Positions 33,461 through 42,556 are shown, numbered from the stretch's first letter. The stretch is 44,664 nucleotides of DNA from Lachnospiraceae bacterium (GCA_030531165.1 JAUNOI010000012.1:1-44664), one strand, 5' to 3'. Made by a program: numbers and translations. The notes: generated by a model not told the origin, from the letters alone.

Positions 33461-34792
33461 TTATTGTTCTCTTACAGATTTCCGATAAATCATAAAAGCG
33501 ACAACCGCTGTCATTAGTTCTGCAATCCAAAAAGCATTCCATACCCCGACGGGACCCCATATCTTAGATAATAAAAATGCGGTCGGAATAATGATGACGA
33601 CATATCTGCATAAAGAAATCATAAGGGATTGCGTTCCTTTTCCAAGTCCCTCTAAAGCACCTGAAGATGCCACTGAAACAGCAGAAGCGATAAATCCTGC
33701 ACTAATCACACGAAGTGCTATCTGCCCCGCCATGATCGTCTCTGGATTATTTGTAAATAAACTGATCAATTGTCTAGAAGCAATCAAACATATCGCCGTT
33801 CCGATTGCCATAATGATACCACACATGCAAAGAGTTATCTTGTAAATCTTCTTTACTCTTGTATGCTCTTTGGCACCAAAATTATAGCCAATGATCGGCC
33901 GCATTCCCTGAATAATCCCATTCGCCGGAAGATATAGAAATAGCTGTAATTTATAATAGATGCCCAAAACCGCAACATAACTTTGTGAATAAAGCGCTAA
34001 AAGGGCATTCAAGCTAGAAATCAACAGCGATGGAAGAGCCATATTTAATGTTGCAGGTATGCCGATTGCATAAAGTTTAAAATCAATTTCTTTATTTAGG
34101 GAACAGCACTGTCTGCTAATGTGCACAGGAATTGGGCTTACAATATAAACAGCCAGATAAACAATCAAAGTAAGCAACTGACCGATACAAGTTGCATAGG
34201 CCGCCCCTCTGATTCCCATCTTTGGAAAGATACCAATTCCAAAAATAAATAATGGGTCTAATATGATGTTCGTAATAGCCCCACACAGCAAACTAAACAT
34301 TGTCACTTTCATTCTACCGACAGATTGAAAAATCTTTTCGCTGGAAATACTTAACATGATTACCAATGAGAAAGAGAATACGATCGTTGAATATTGTATG
34401 CCTAAATGAATGACATCTTTGTTTGATGTAAACATACGTAAAAACGCAGGCATAATGCAAATACTTGCAATCGTAATTACAATTCCATGAATAGCTGAAA
34501 ATAACAAACCATGTGTTGCTGCCATATTCGCATTCTTCTTATCCCCGGCACCCAAATGATATGCTATCACGGCATTAATACCTACTCCAAATCCAACCGC
34601 AATGGCTGTAATCAAATTTTGAACCGGGTAAACCAATGACAATGCAATCATTGCATTTTCACTAATCTGGGCTACAAAAAAGCTGTCCACAATGTTATAC
34701 AACGAATTCACAAACATTGATATGACCATTGGCAATGCCATCGATACAAGCAATGGAAAAACCGGTTTTGTTCTCATAAAACTTTCATCCAT
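33461..34792 (-). CDS. MATE-family efflux transporter (second)
   Basis: A 443-residue MATE protein with 12 helices. Marks are MALPMVISMFVNSLYNIVDSFFVAQ, VGFGVGINAVIAYHLGAGDKK and NGIIQGMRPIIGYNFGAKEH. It is only distantly like the exporter at 27378-28745, so not a recent copy. Substrate unknown. The start has AAAAGGAGAG. It stands alone between a terminator and the NlpC pseudogene. Confidence 0.9.
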   Translation of the reverse strand: MDESFMRTKPVFPLLVSMALPMVISMFVNSLYNIVDSFFVAQISENAMIALSLVYPVQNLITAIAVGFGVGINAVIAYHLGAGDKKNANMAATHGLLFSAIHGIVITIASICIMPAFLRMFTSNKDVIHLGIQYSTIVFSFSLVIMLSISSEKIFQSVGRMKVTMFSLLCGAITNIILDPLFIFGIGIFPKMGIRGAAYATCIGQLLTLIVYLAVYIVSPIPVHISRQCCSLNKEIDFKLYAIGIPATLNMALPSLLISSLNALLALYSQSYVAVLGIYYKLQLFLYLPANGIIQGMRPIIGYNFGAKEHTRVKKIYKITLCMCGIIMAIGTAICLIASRQLISLFTNNPETIMAGQIALRVISAGFIASAVSVASSGALEGLGKGTQSLMISLCRYVVIIIPTAFLLSKIWGPVGVWNAFWIAELMTAVVAFMIYRKSVREQ

Positions 34793-34853
34793 TTTTATCT
34801 CTCCTTTTCACGCAAATGTGCATCCTTCCAGAGATTTCTTATGAAATAAAAAA

Positions 34854-34889
34854 CGCCACACAATTACCCTTATGAGTAATTGTGTGGCG
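34854..34889 (-). terminator. Terminator after glutamate synthase-like gene
   Basis: A perfect 14-base stem (CGCCACACAATTAC against its complement, 34876-34889), followed on the minus strand by TTTTTTAT. Confidence 0.9.
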
Positions 34890-34979
34890 AAAATAGTTAA
34901 ACTAGAAAAATCCACACTCGTTTTAACATCCATACCTTATCATATGTTTTTTTCAATGTCAAGTTACTGCTTTCCTCTA

Positions 34980-36401
34980 CTACAGACCGGCATGACGGAT
35001 ATCGGTATGATCGGAAATTTCATGGTTAATGGTCACCAAATCCTCCAGCGACAAATCATGAATCGAATTATGTCCGGTCACTCTAGCAAATGTCTTTAAT
35101 TCTTCAAGAGAAACATTTAAGAAATTAGCCACTCTCTGTGCTGCTGCATCCACCTTTAATCTGGCACGCAATTCTTTATCTTGTGTTGCAATTCCTACCG
35201 GACAATTACCGCTACCACAAATACGATATTGCTGACATGCTGCAGCAATCAATCCTGCGGAAGCAATTGCTACTGCATCCGCACCCATTGCTAACGCTTT
35301 TGCGAAATCAGCAGATACACGAAGTCCTCCGGTAATCACCAGTTGGATATCTGAGCGAACAGAATCCAGATACTTTCTTGCACGATGTAATGCATAAATC
35401 GTCGGTACAGAGGTCGCTTCTCTCAGTAAGAATGGACTGGAACCAGTCGCACCACCACGTCCATCGATCGTCACGAAATCAGGCTCCGCGTAAACACAGT
35501 ATTCCAGGTCTCTTTCAATTCTACCAGCCGCAATCTTAATACCGATCGGTCTGCCATCAGAGCGATTTCGAAGCATCGTCACCATCTCTTTTAAGTCTTC
35601 TTTTGTCTGAATTTCCGGAAACTTGCTTGGACTTTGGATATCTTCACCCGGTTTCTTTCCACGAATGGACGCTACTTCTGGCGTTACTTTCTCTCCCGGT
35701 AAATGTCCACCCATTCCCGGTTTTGTACCCTGTCCAATTTTAATCTCAATTGCATCTGCTGTTTTTAAATTTTCATCCGTTACACTATACTTATTCGGTA
35801 TGTATTCAAAAATATATTTATAAGCTGCTGCTTTTTCTTCTGGTAATATTCCGCCTTCTCCACTGCACATAGCAGTTTTCGCCATTGCCGATCCTTTTGC
35901 AAGTGCGACTTTAATTTCTTCTGATAACGCACCAAATGACATATGTGAAATATAAATTGGACTATTTAAAATCATCGGCTTTTTGGCATTTTTTCCGATT
36001 ACAGTCGTTGTTCTCACAAAATCATCATCATTTAATGGCGGCGGATTTAACTGTGCACCAAGAATTAAAATGTCATCCCAATTCGGCATTGGCATTTGTG
36101 TCCCCATAGAACCACCAATCGATTTCCCTGTCACTGCCATCTGATGAATCTCTGCCATATAACGGGCAGATGGATCATTTCTGACAAATCGTTTGTCATA
36201 CGATAAATCTAATTCCGTCAAATCCTCATCGGCCGCATCACAGACTGCATCTTCTCCTCCTATTGTATCTGCTTCCTCTTCCATCGGAACAAATTTATCT
36301 GCCGGCTGTTTACAGACCGGACAAACTTCCAACTGGGAAAATGGTGCGCCTTCCTTTTCTTCATCATATACATAACCACATATAGAACATACAAACTTCA
36401 T
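34980..36401 (-). CDS. Rubredoxin-glutamate synthase (GltB2-type) fusion
   Basis: A 473-residue protein starting at MKFVCSICGY after GGAGGG. Residues 1-38 form a rubredoxin domain with Cys5, Cys8, Cys27 and Cys30 (CSICGYVYD and CPVCKQ). The rest is the FMN-binding glutamate synthase central domain in its archaeal-type, stand-alone form: MSFGALSEE, GIKIAAGRI, DFVTIDGRGGATG, LVITGGLRVSADFAKALAMGADAV and the iron-sulfur Cys cluster CQQYRICGSGNCPVG. There is no glutaminase domain, so ammonia or another subunit must supply nitrogen if it makes glutamate. The rubredoxin could feed electrons to the flavin. A consensus promoter lies at 36485-36513; it is monocistronic. Confidence 0.9.
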   Translation of the reverse strand: MKFVCSICGYVYDEEKEGAPFSQLEVCPVCKQPADKFVPMEEEADTIGGEDAVCDAADEDLTELDLSYDKRFVRNDPSARYMAEIHQMAVTGKSIGGSMGTQMPMPNWDDILILGAQLNPPPLNDDDFVRTTTVIGKNAKKPMILNSPIYISHMSFGALSEEIKVALAKGSAMAKTAMCSGEGGILPEEKAAAYKYIFEYIPNKYSVTDENLKTADAIEIKIGQGTKPGMGGHLPGEKVTPEVASIRGKKPGEDIQSPSKFPEIQTKEDLKEMVTMLRNRSDGRPIGIKIAAGRIERDLEYCVYAEPDFVTIDGRGGATGSSPFLLREATSVPTIYALHRARKYLDSVRSDIQLVITGGLRVSADFAKALAMGADAVAIASAGLIAAACQQYRICGSGNCPVGIATQDKELRARLKVDAAAQRVANFLNVSLEELKTFARVTGHNSIHDLSLEDLVTINHEISDHTDIRHAGL

Positions 36402-36714
36402 TTTCTGCCACCCTCCATTCAATTTCGGCTATAAAACTTGCACTACAAAACCTTCTCATTTTATTAGTAATATCTCACATAAATATGTTAGAATACTTTC
36501 TATTATTTGTCAATATTATCCTAAATCATTATGTTATTTTGAACATTACAGCATTCAAGACTTTTGTTATTTTCTATCACATTCCATGCAACACGTTCTA
36601 CATAGCCAATTTTATGCCCTTTTTTATTATTTGTTTTATGATACTGATAGTAAAATAATGCAAAACATTGAAACAATAAAATAAGATATTGGCAATATAA
36701 ACATATAACCATAT
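36402..36714. other. AT-rich intergenic stretch
   Basis: Holds the promoter of the glutamate synthase-like gene. A 63-codon minus-strand frame here (36521-36712) has no ribosome site and low-complexity composition, and I do not regard it as a gene. Confidence 0.6.
36485..36513 (-). promoter_or_regulatory. Promoter of glutamate synthase-like gene
   Basis: Minus strand: TTGACA (36508-36513), 17 bases, TAACAT (36485-36490). Confidence 0.65.
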
Positions 36715-38034
36715 CTATAAAGCATTTTCTTGCCTGCTTAATTTAGATATATGAATTGGCAAAATATTTTTATATCTGTAAATACTCAATATCGTTCCCA
36801 TCAAAATATAACTCGTAATAATACAGCTTCCACCGGCAGAAAAGAACGGTAAAAATGTTTGCGTTATCGGAAACAATCCAATATTCTCTAAAATATTAAG
36901 CGCTATATTGACAAAAAAGACCATACTGCAACCACAGCCCATCATCATTCCCAGTTGATTTTTTTGTTTGAAAGAAATATGAAAACATCGTATCACAATA
37001 AATGACAAAACTACACCTACTGCGATTCCCGCTAAGATCCCATAACTAGAAATAAGATAGCCAAAAATATAATCATTATTAAAGTTTGGTAATCGCTTTA
37101 TTAAATCAGCAGAATTACCACCAGCCAAAAAACTGCTTCCGAAGGAAGCTTTGAGTATATTTGTAATATAATTTTCCCCTTTTGTTCTTAGGATTGCCAA
37201 AAGTCTGGCTTCCTGATATGCCGTAAGCCAGTGAAATGCCACCGACAGGATTAATAAAATAATCGGTAATACGATTGCACTTCCCCAAAACAAGAAAAAG
37301 AATTTTTTCTTTGAAACTTGAAACCATCCTTTGTAAACAGCAATAGATAATAGAACGGACATAGAAACAAATAAGATCTCAGCAAGTACTAAATTAGGTA
37401 ATCGCAATGCAAAGATTACCGGAATCATCATCCAAACTAACGATTTTAAAATCCCCTGTTTTCCAGTGCCATGATATTGATAAAGTATCGCTCCATAGAT
37501 TGGTACATACAGCATCATCCAGCAAAAATAATTGACCCGAAACTCTGCAATATGAACAGCAGTCATATTCCCATTTACCATCATTCCAAAAGCCCAAACA
37601 CTACAAAATAGAAAAGTGAGAAAAATGGTGCCTATGCATTTTGCATGACGGGCCATAAAACTATAATCCACCCTATACACAATCAGCATAACTACAAATC
37701 CAACTACTGTATATCGCATAAACTGATTGCTGCCAGCTCCTGCATCGCCAATCAAAGAATGAATCACAATGCCCACAATACTGATGATCGCCATGAAAAA
37801 AATCATGTCCCAGGCCATTGCCGGACGATGCACCCTGTCAAGAGAAATACCAGTTTCTACCGGATCACCCATATCCCGCACTGCTGCCATTTCTGCCATC
37901 TCTTTTTGCATACCGTTTGCAATATTATCTTCTATCTGATCTTCCATATGTGCCCGGATTTCATCTTCGATCAGAGCATGCGCCTTTTTACAGCGAACCT
38001 GTTCTAATAAAAGTCTTAAATATTCTTCCATCAT
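36715..38034 (-). CDS. FtsW/RodA/SpoVE-family protein with HAAS-like N-terminus
   Basis: A 439-residue protein. Residues 1-70 are a soluble helical HAAS-like prefix (LRLLLEQVRCKKAHALIEDEIRAHMEDQIEDN, MAAVRDMGDPVETG). The rest has about 10 helices of the SEDS family, with FNNDYIFGYLISSYG, FPITQTFLPFFSAGGSCIITSYI, the two typical C-terminal motifs. SEDS proteins polymerise peptidoglycan glycan strands with a partner PBP, but no PBP is nearby. Several PadR-associated relatives in Firmicutes have this prefix and unknown role. Its start lies 47 bases inside the padR 3' end, so the two are translationally coupled. Confidence 0.85.
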   Translation of the reverse strand: MMEEYLRLLLEQVRCKKAHALIEDEIRAHMEDQIEDNIANGMQKEMAEMAAVRDMGDPVETGISLDRVHRPAMAWDMIFFMAIISIVGIVIHSLIGDAGAGSNQFMRYTVVGFVVMLIVYRVDYSFMARHAKCIGTIFLTFLFCSVWAFGMMVNGNMTAVHIAEFRVNYFCWMMLYVPIYGAILYQYHGTGKQGILKSLVWMMIPVIFALRLPNLVLAEILFVSMSVLLSIAVYKGWFQVSKKKFFFLFWGSAIVLPIILLILSVAFHWLTAYQEARLLAILRTKGENYITNILKASFGSSFLAGGNSADLIKRLPNFNNDYIFGYLISSYGILAGIAVGVVLSFIVIRCFHISFKQKNQLGMMMGCGCSMVFFVNIALNILENIGLFPITQTFLPFFSAGGSCIITSYILMGTILSIYRYKNILPIHISKLSRQENAL

Positions 38035-38365
38035 TTACACCCCCCATGATTAAGACATTGGAAACTGCACCTACATACTCCTTCCATTCTTCTGTCTTTT
38101 TTTCCAAATGAGCTCTTCCTTGTTTTGTAATGCTATAATACTTTCGAATCTTTCCACCTACTTTTTGCTCATAGACAGTAACTAATTCCTTATCTTCTAA
38201 ACCATGTAATAATGGATAAAGCGTTCCTGCTTTTAATTCAAATACATTTTGCGAACGGCTTCTAAGTGTGTCAATCATTTCATATCCATACATATCTTTT
38301 TCAGATAATAACTTTAAAATTAACATTGCCAAACTTCCCGACATTAATGACTTTTCAATTGCCAT
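37988..38365 (-). CDS. PadR-family regulator (second)
   Basis: A 125-residue PadR protein (MSGSLAMLILKLLSEKDMYGYEMIDTL, LKAGTLYPLLHGLEDKELV, GGKIRKYYSITKQGRAHLEK). It begins the operon with the FtsW-like gene and overlaps it by 47 bases. The start has AGGAGGT, which directly follows the downstream operator. It likely represses its own promoter through two palindromes (38381-38429). Confidence 0.92.
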   Translation of the reverse strand: MAIEKSLMSGSLAMLILKLLSEKDMYGYEMIDTLRSRSQNVFELKAGTLYPLLHGLEDKELVTVYEQKVGGKIRKYYSITKQGRAHLEKKTEEWKEYVGAVSNVLIMGGVNDGRIFKTFIRTGSL

Positions 38366-38380
38366 TTCTTTTTACCTCCT

Positions 38381-38429
38381 TATATAGATTATCTATATAA
38401 ATAATATATCGATAATCTATATATGTCAA
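38381..38429 (-). promoter_or_regulatory. Promoter with twin PadR-type operators
   Basis: Minus strand: TTGACA (38424-38429), 17 bases, TATTAT (38401-38406). TATAGA-TTA-TCGATA (38407-38421) lies in the spacer and TATATAGA-TAA-TCTATATA (38381-38399) covers the region just before the ribosome site. Confidence 0.75.
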
Positions 38430-38431
38430 GT

Positions 38432-38464
38432 AAAAAAACAGAGACATTTGATTCTCTGTTTTTT
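38432..38464. terminator. Terminator between proA and padR regions
   Basis: AAAACAGAG and CTCTGTTTT pair around ten bases with A and T tracts outside. It lies downstream of proA and of the small frame at 38487-38576. Confidence 0.75.
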
Positions 38465-38486
38465 AGAAAGCAATTATTTTTCAGAC

Positions 38487-38576
38487 CTACTCTTCACTCA
38501 TATACATGTCATCCGTAATCTCCCATGTTTTCATCTCTTTTTCAGGAACTCTAGACCCAACAACATGTAGATTCAC
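38487..38576 (-). other. Possible remnant of a gene tail
   Basis: A 29-codon frame after proA reads VNLHVVGSRVPEKEMKTWEI then TDDMYMSEE and stops at TAG just before the terminator. It has protein-like composition but no good start. It may be the 3' end of a lost gene or chance. Confidence 0.25.
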
Positions 38577-38609
38577 ACTTTTTAGTCATTGGTTGCACCA
38601 TAAAGTTTA

Positions 38610-39839
38610 TCATCGAGTATTTCCACACCCCTGTACGACATATTTCCAAGTTGTCAACCCGGATAAGGTAACCGGTCCACGGATGTGGAGTTTTTGTGTT
38701 GAGATTCCAACTTCCATACCAAATCCGAGGGATTCGCCGTCCGTAAAACGCGGGGAAGCGTTAGTATAAACAACGCCAGCATCAACCATGTTGGAGAACT
38801 GTGCCGCTGTTTCAGAATCATTCGTGACAATAGCCTCCGAATGACCACTTCCATAATGCTTTATGTGGTCAACGGCCTGCTCCATGTCAGAAACAATCTT
38901 CACATCTAGAATCAGGTCATTCGCTTCGGACGCATATTCATGTTCTAAGACCGGCTGTATCGCGGACGAAATCCGACAACTATCCAGACAGCCATGCAAT
39001 GATATGCCTTCACGGGACAGTCGGGCAGCCAGTTTTGGCAAAAAGGAGTCCGCAATTTCATAGTGAATCAAAGTGGTCTCAACACTGTTACAGAGTAGAG
39101 GCTTTGATTTTGCTGTTGCGATGATTTCAAGCGCCATGTCCTCGTCTGCTTTTCGGTCCACATATACATGGCAATTACCAGGCCCCAAACAAATCCACGG
39201 TACATTTGCAGTTTCTTGTACCAGTGTAATAAGCTGCTGATTTCCTCGCGCCAGCAAAAGATCAAGGGAATCATTCTCCATCAATCGGCAAAGTGAATCT
39301 TCACTACAATCTTCCAGAAGCTGTACTGCTTTTATGGATAAGCCACACTCTATCAACGCGTTCTGCGTCAGAGAAACAATGGCACGATTTGTTTCCAGCA
39401 TCTCCGACCCGCTGCGCAAAATACAACTGTTTCCAGTTCTTAAACACAGCGCCATGATTTCAAAGGTTGCAGTCGGACGCGTTTCATAAACAGCCGCGAT
39501 TGTACCGATAGGAACTTTTTTTCTGGCAGCCGTCATATGATTAGGTAATTCCCATGATTGCTCACAGACATTTACAACATCAGATTGTTCTGCCAAGCGC
39601 TGCATTCGCTCAATTGTTTCATTTAACAAGTCAGATGTTAGTGTCAATCTTTGCAATCGCAGAGAAGTCAATCCATGAGCCTCTGCCAGCTTCAAATCTT
39701 TTCTGTTTTGCTCTAAAATAAATTGTTTGTTCTCAGACAATTTCTGACAAACCGCAGACAATATGTCAGCAATTTGTTTATCTGACATAACATACAGCGA
39801 TTCTGCCGCCCGTTTTGCGTTCTTTATAAGTTGTTGCAT
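38610..39839 (-). CDS. proA: Glutamate-5-semialdehyde dehydrogenase
   Basis: A 409-residue aldehyde dehydrogenase-fold protein matching ProA end to end. Key parts are KKVPIGTIAAVYETRPTAT, LRSGSEMLETN, the catalytic Cys in KPLLCNSVETTLIH and the C-terminal FGMEVGISTQKLHIRGPV-type block. It reduces glutamyl phosphate to glutamate semialdehyde in proline synthesis. The start has AAGGAGG. Usually proB is next to it; here there is none, and the upstream neighbour is a methionine gamma-lyase-like gene 54 bases away. Base composition appears richer in GC than genes at 31-37 kb, which would fit acquisition as a block. Confidence 0.92.
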   Translation of the reverse strand: MQQLIKNAKRAAESLYVMSDKQIADILSAVCQKLSENKQFILEQNRKDLKLAEAHGLTSLRLQRLTLTSDLLNETIERMQRLAEQSDVVNVCEQSWELPNHMTAARKKVPIGTIAAVYETRPTATFEIMALCLRTGNSCILRSGSEMLETNRAIVSLTQNALIECGLSIKAVQLLEDCSEDSLCRLMENDSLDLLLARGNQQLITLVQETANVPWICLGPGNCHVYVDRKADEDMALEIIATAKSKPLLCNSVETTLIHYEIADSFLPKLAARLSREGISLHGCLDSCRISSAIQPVLEHEYASEANDLILDVKIVSDMEQAVDHIKHYGSGHSEAIVTNDSETAAQFSNMVDAGVVYTNASPRFTDGESLGFGMEVGISTQKLHIRGPVTLSGLTTWKYVVQGCGNTR

Positions 39840-39893
39840 TGTGCTTTTCCTCCTTGAAAAACATGATCGAGTAAAAATATCTCTATTCTAACA

Positions 39894-41126
39894 CTACCTG
39901 CCTGATTGACCATCTTCCAGTAACTTGTCGAGCCCCTGCTGCAGATCCTCCAGGATATCCTGAGGATCCTCCAATCCTACGGAAAGACGGACCAATCCAG
40001 CTGGAATCCCAGCCTCTTCCAATTCTTGATCCGAGTACGGAGAATGAGACATAGAAGCAGGATGCTCGATCAAGGTTTCCGCATCGCCCAAGCTGACTGC
40101 CAGTAGACAGAATTTCAACGAGTTCAGTAATTTGGCACCCGCGGATCGTCCCCCTTTTACTTCAAAGGAGACCATTCCCCCGAAACGTCGCATTTGTTTT
40201 TGGGCCAGTTCGTGACCCGAATGCTCTGGCAGGCCTGGATAGTATACCTTTTCCACTGCGGGATGAGAAGCCAACAGGTGTGATACCAGCTCAGCAGTGC
40301 TGCAGTGTTGTTCCATACGCAAAGGAAATGTCTGTAAACCACGCATAACTAAATAGGCCTCAAACGGACCAAGTACAGCACCGGTCATTGTCTTAAGTCC
40401 ACGGCGGCGAATCTGCTCCATCAGCGAGCTAGACCCAATTGCTGCCCCTGCGATCACATCTCCATGGCCATTCAGGTATTTTGTCAACGAATGAAGCACA
40501 ATGTCACATCCTAAAAACAGAGGACGCTGCAAATAGGGCGTAGCAATTGTGTTATCCACAGCGACTAGGATTTCGGGACAATACTCATGTGCCCGGCGAG
40601 CAATCTCCCAAAGATCCGTGATTTTCAGGGTTGGGTTTGCAGGCGTTTCCATATAGACCATCGCGGTGTTTTCCCGCAAAGCATGATTCAGGTTATTTGG
40701 CACAGATAGATCAATAAATTCTACATCCACCCCGAATTCCTTCGCTCCCTCTGTTAGAAGCTCATACGTACCGCCATAGAGGGTACAATCTGCAATCAAG
40801 TGACTTCCTGGCTTGCAGAAAGTCCAAACCGTTGCCGCAATTGCTCCCATACCGGAGCCAGTCACCACAGCGGCTTCTCCTCCCTCTAACAGGGCCAGCC
40901 GTTCCTCCAATGCTGTTAACGTAGGGTTGCCCATTCGGGAATAGTAGTAGCCCGGCTGTTCACCAGAAAAACGCATGGCACCAGACTCACAGTTAGGGAC
41001 AGCAAAAGTAGATGTCTGATAAATAGGGGTAGCTACGGAGTCATAAGTCTGATCCGTGAGGCGTGTACCACGAATTGCAGCAGTGGAATAATGAATAGTT
41101 TCTACATGATTATATTGACTGGTCAT
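39894..41126 (-). CDS. Methionine gamma-lyase-like PLP enzyme
   Basis: A 410-residue Cys/Met-metabolism PLP enzyme. PLP Lys216 lies in LHSLTKYLNGHGD; SGEQPGYYYSRMGNPT, GSGMGAIAAT, METPANPTLKI, RRGLKTMTGAVLGPFEA and GDAETLIEHPASMSHS all follow methionine gamma-lyase more closely than cystathionine enzymes. The enzyme would split methionine to methanethiol, ammonia and 2-oxobutyrate. However, the Cys that marks true methionine gamma-lyases (LYGC, Cys116 in P. putida) is Gly119 here, so cystathionine or O-acetylhomoserine activity is also possible. The start has GGAGGA. A LysR gene is divergent, with a palindrome between, so it is probably its regulator. Confidence 0.85.
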   Translation of the reverse strand: MTSQYNHVETIHYSTAAIRGTRLTDQTYDSVATPIYQTSTFAVPNCESGAMRFSGEQPGYYYSRMGNPTLTALEERLALLEGGEAAVVTGSGMGAIAATVWTFCKPGSHLIADCTLYGGTYELLTEGAKEFGVDVEFIDLSVPNNLNHALRENTAMVYMETPANPTLKITDLWEIARRAHEYCPEILVAVDNTIATPYLQRPLFLGCDIVLHSLTKYLNGHGDVIAGAAIGSSSLMEQIRRRGLKTMTGAVLGPFEAYLVMRGLQTFPLRMEQHCSTAELVSHLLASHPAVEKVYYPGLPEHSGHELAQKQMRRFGGMVSFEVKGGRSAGAKLLNSLKFCLLAVSLGDAETLIEHPASMSHSPYSDQELEEAGIPAGLVRLSVGLEDPQDILEDLQQGLDKLLEDGQSGR

Positions 41127-41214
41127 AGTAATTCCTCCATTTTTTATTGACTTTCTTTTAGCTTTACTATATCATAGTCTTATGATTCAAAAAAGATGAA
41201 TTATTCAAATAACT

Positions 41215-41233
41215 AATTCGAATAATTCGAATT
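41215..41233. promoter_or_regulatory. Perfect palindrome, likely LysR site
   Basis: AATTCGAAT-A-ATTCGAATT, a 9-1-9 palindrome with the T-N11-A core of LysR sites, between the lyase-like gene and the LysR gene. Confidence 0.6.
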
Positions 41234-41357
41234 TAAGCCAAATCAATATTACAAAGAAAGAAAATAAACTCATAGAGTTCTCCACATGTTATTAGTCAAA
41301 TATATGTTGAGATTTAGTATTTTACGTAGCTAGCTGGATTACGGACCGGGGGAAGAT

Positions 41358-42242
41358 ATGGATATACGAGAATTGATTACATTTACAAAAATTGTTCAAA
41401 CGGGGACTTTTGCAAAGGCGGCAGAAACCCTCAACTACGCACCTTCTACAGTAACTGCTCAGATCAAATCACTGGAAAAGGAATTTGGTGTGTTGTTCGA
41501 GCGAAATTCATTTGGTGTGTCTTTGACACCAAGAGGGCAGGCCATTTTACCTTTAGCAAACCAAATCTTAGAGATTAACACTTCCATGCAAGAGATCGTC
41601 CAGGATGAAACAAAGATTTGCGGCCCCCTTCGAGTAGGAAGTGTAGAAACTCTTTGTGTCCATGTGTTGCCGCATGTTTTAAGGCATTTTCAAAAGTATT
41701 ATCCAAGCGTGGAATTTTCTGTTGAGATAGCGTCCAGTAGTGAATTACACAAGATGCTTTTATCGCATCAGGTAGATCTTATTTTAACTTTAGAGGAACC
41801 ACAAAACTCAGATATACTTTGTTGTGGCTGGTCCAGACAGGAAGAGATTGTTGCCGTCGTCTCTGAAAACCATCCATTAGCAAAAGAAGCGATCTATGAA
41901 CCGGCAGAGCTGATTCAGTATCCTCTTGTTTTATCTGAAAAAGGATGCAGTTACCGACAATATTTATTATCCTGGTTTCAAATGGAACACTTACAGCCAA
42001 ATGTCTTTTTGGAAGTTGGAAACACTGAAATGATAAAAAATTTTATTCTGTCTGGATTTGCAGTTGGGTATTTACCACGCTTTGCAATTCGCCAAGAACT
42101 TCAAGAGCGAAAAATTGTTCCTCTGGCGGTCAAAAATCTGGAATCTTCTATGGCTAGTCAGCTTCTATATTTGAAAGCCACGCCATTGACGCCTGCCATG
42201 AAAAAAATGATTTCTATTATGCATGATGAGGCGCAAGTCTAA
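41358..42242 (+). CDS. LysR-family regulator of the lyase/proA unit
   Basis: A 294-residue LysR-type protein (helix-turn-helix FTKIVQTGTFAKAAETLNYAPSTVTAQIKSLEKEFG, then a periplasmic-binding-like domain with GPLRVGSVETL, VDLILTLEEP, NFILSGFAVGYLPRF). The start follows a G-rich GGGGGAAG. It is divergent from the methionine gamma-lyase-like gene and likely controls it in response to a sulfur metabolite. Confidence 0.9.
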   Translation: MDIRELITFTKIVQTGTFAKAAETLNYAPSTVTAQIKSLEKEFGVLFERNSFGVSLTPRGQAILPLANQILEINTSMQEIVQDETKICGPLRVGSVETLCVHVLPHVLRHFQKYYPSVEFSVEIASSSELHKMLLSHQVDLILTLEEPQNSDILCCGWSRQEEIVAVVSENHPLAKEAIYEPAELIQYPLVLSEKGCSYRQYLLSWFQMEHLQPNVFLEVGNTEMIKNFILSGFAVGYLPRFAIRQELQERKIVPLAVKNLESSMASQLLYLKATPLTPAMKKMISIMHDEAQV

Positions 42243-42556
42243 AATTTACAATATTTGTAATACTAAATATTAATAACTGCTTTATATACTTTTTATTATG
42301 TCATCAAATATGTTGATAATAGCATATTCGTTTTGATTGTATTCAATACTCCTTATGTGCAGTAATTACGCTAGTTTTAAATTACAAAAAATAGCGCCCT
42401 TATCCGGTAAAGCAGAAGCGCTATTTCTAATTCTGAAAATATAACTCGAAAACCAGGTAGCCATCCTTACCATGGTTATCGATCCTCTTGTTGAGTATAT
42501 TATATGTAAAATTATAAAACCCGTCAATTCAATCAAACAAAGTAGAAGTTATATAC
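42243..42556. other. Intergenic stretch with one terminator
   Basis: Apart from the hairpin at 42389-42426 and a weaker AACCAGGTAG/CTTACCATGGTT stem near 42452-42478, I see no gene or promoter here. Confidence 0.6.
42389..42426. terminator. Bidirectional terminator
   Basis: AAATAGCGC and GCGCTATTT form a 9-base stem with A and T tails, between the LysR gene and the small membrane protein gene. Confidence 0.75.

Noticed and set aside
36521-36712. 63-codon minus-strand frame after the FtsW-like gene
   Set aside because: No ribosome site, low-complexity AT-driven composition, and it overlaps the promoter of the next gene.
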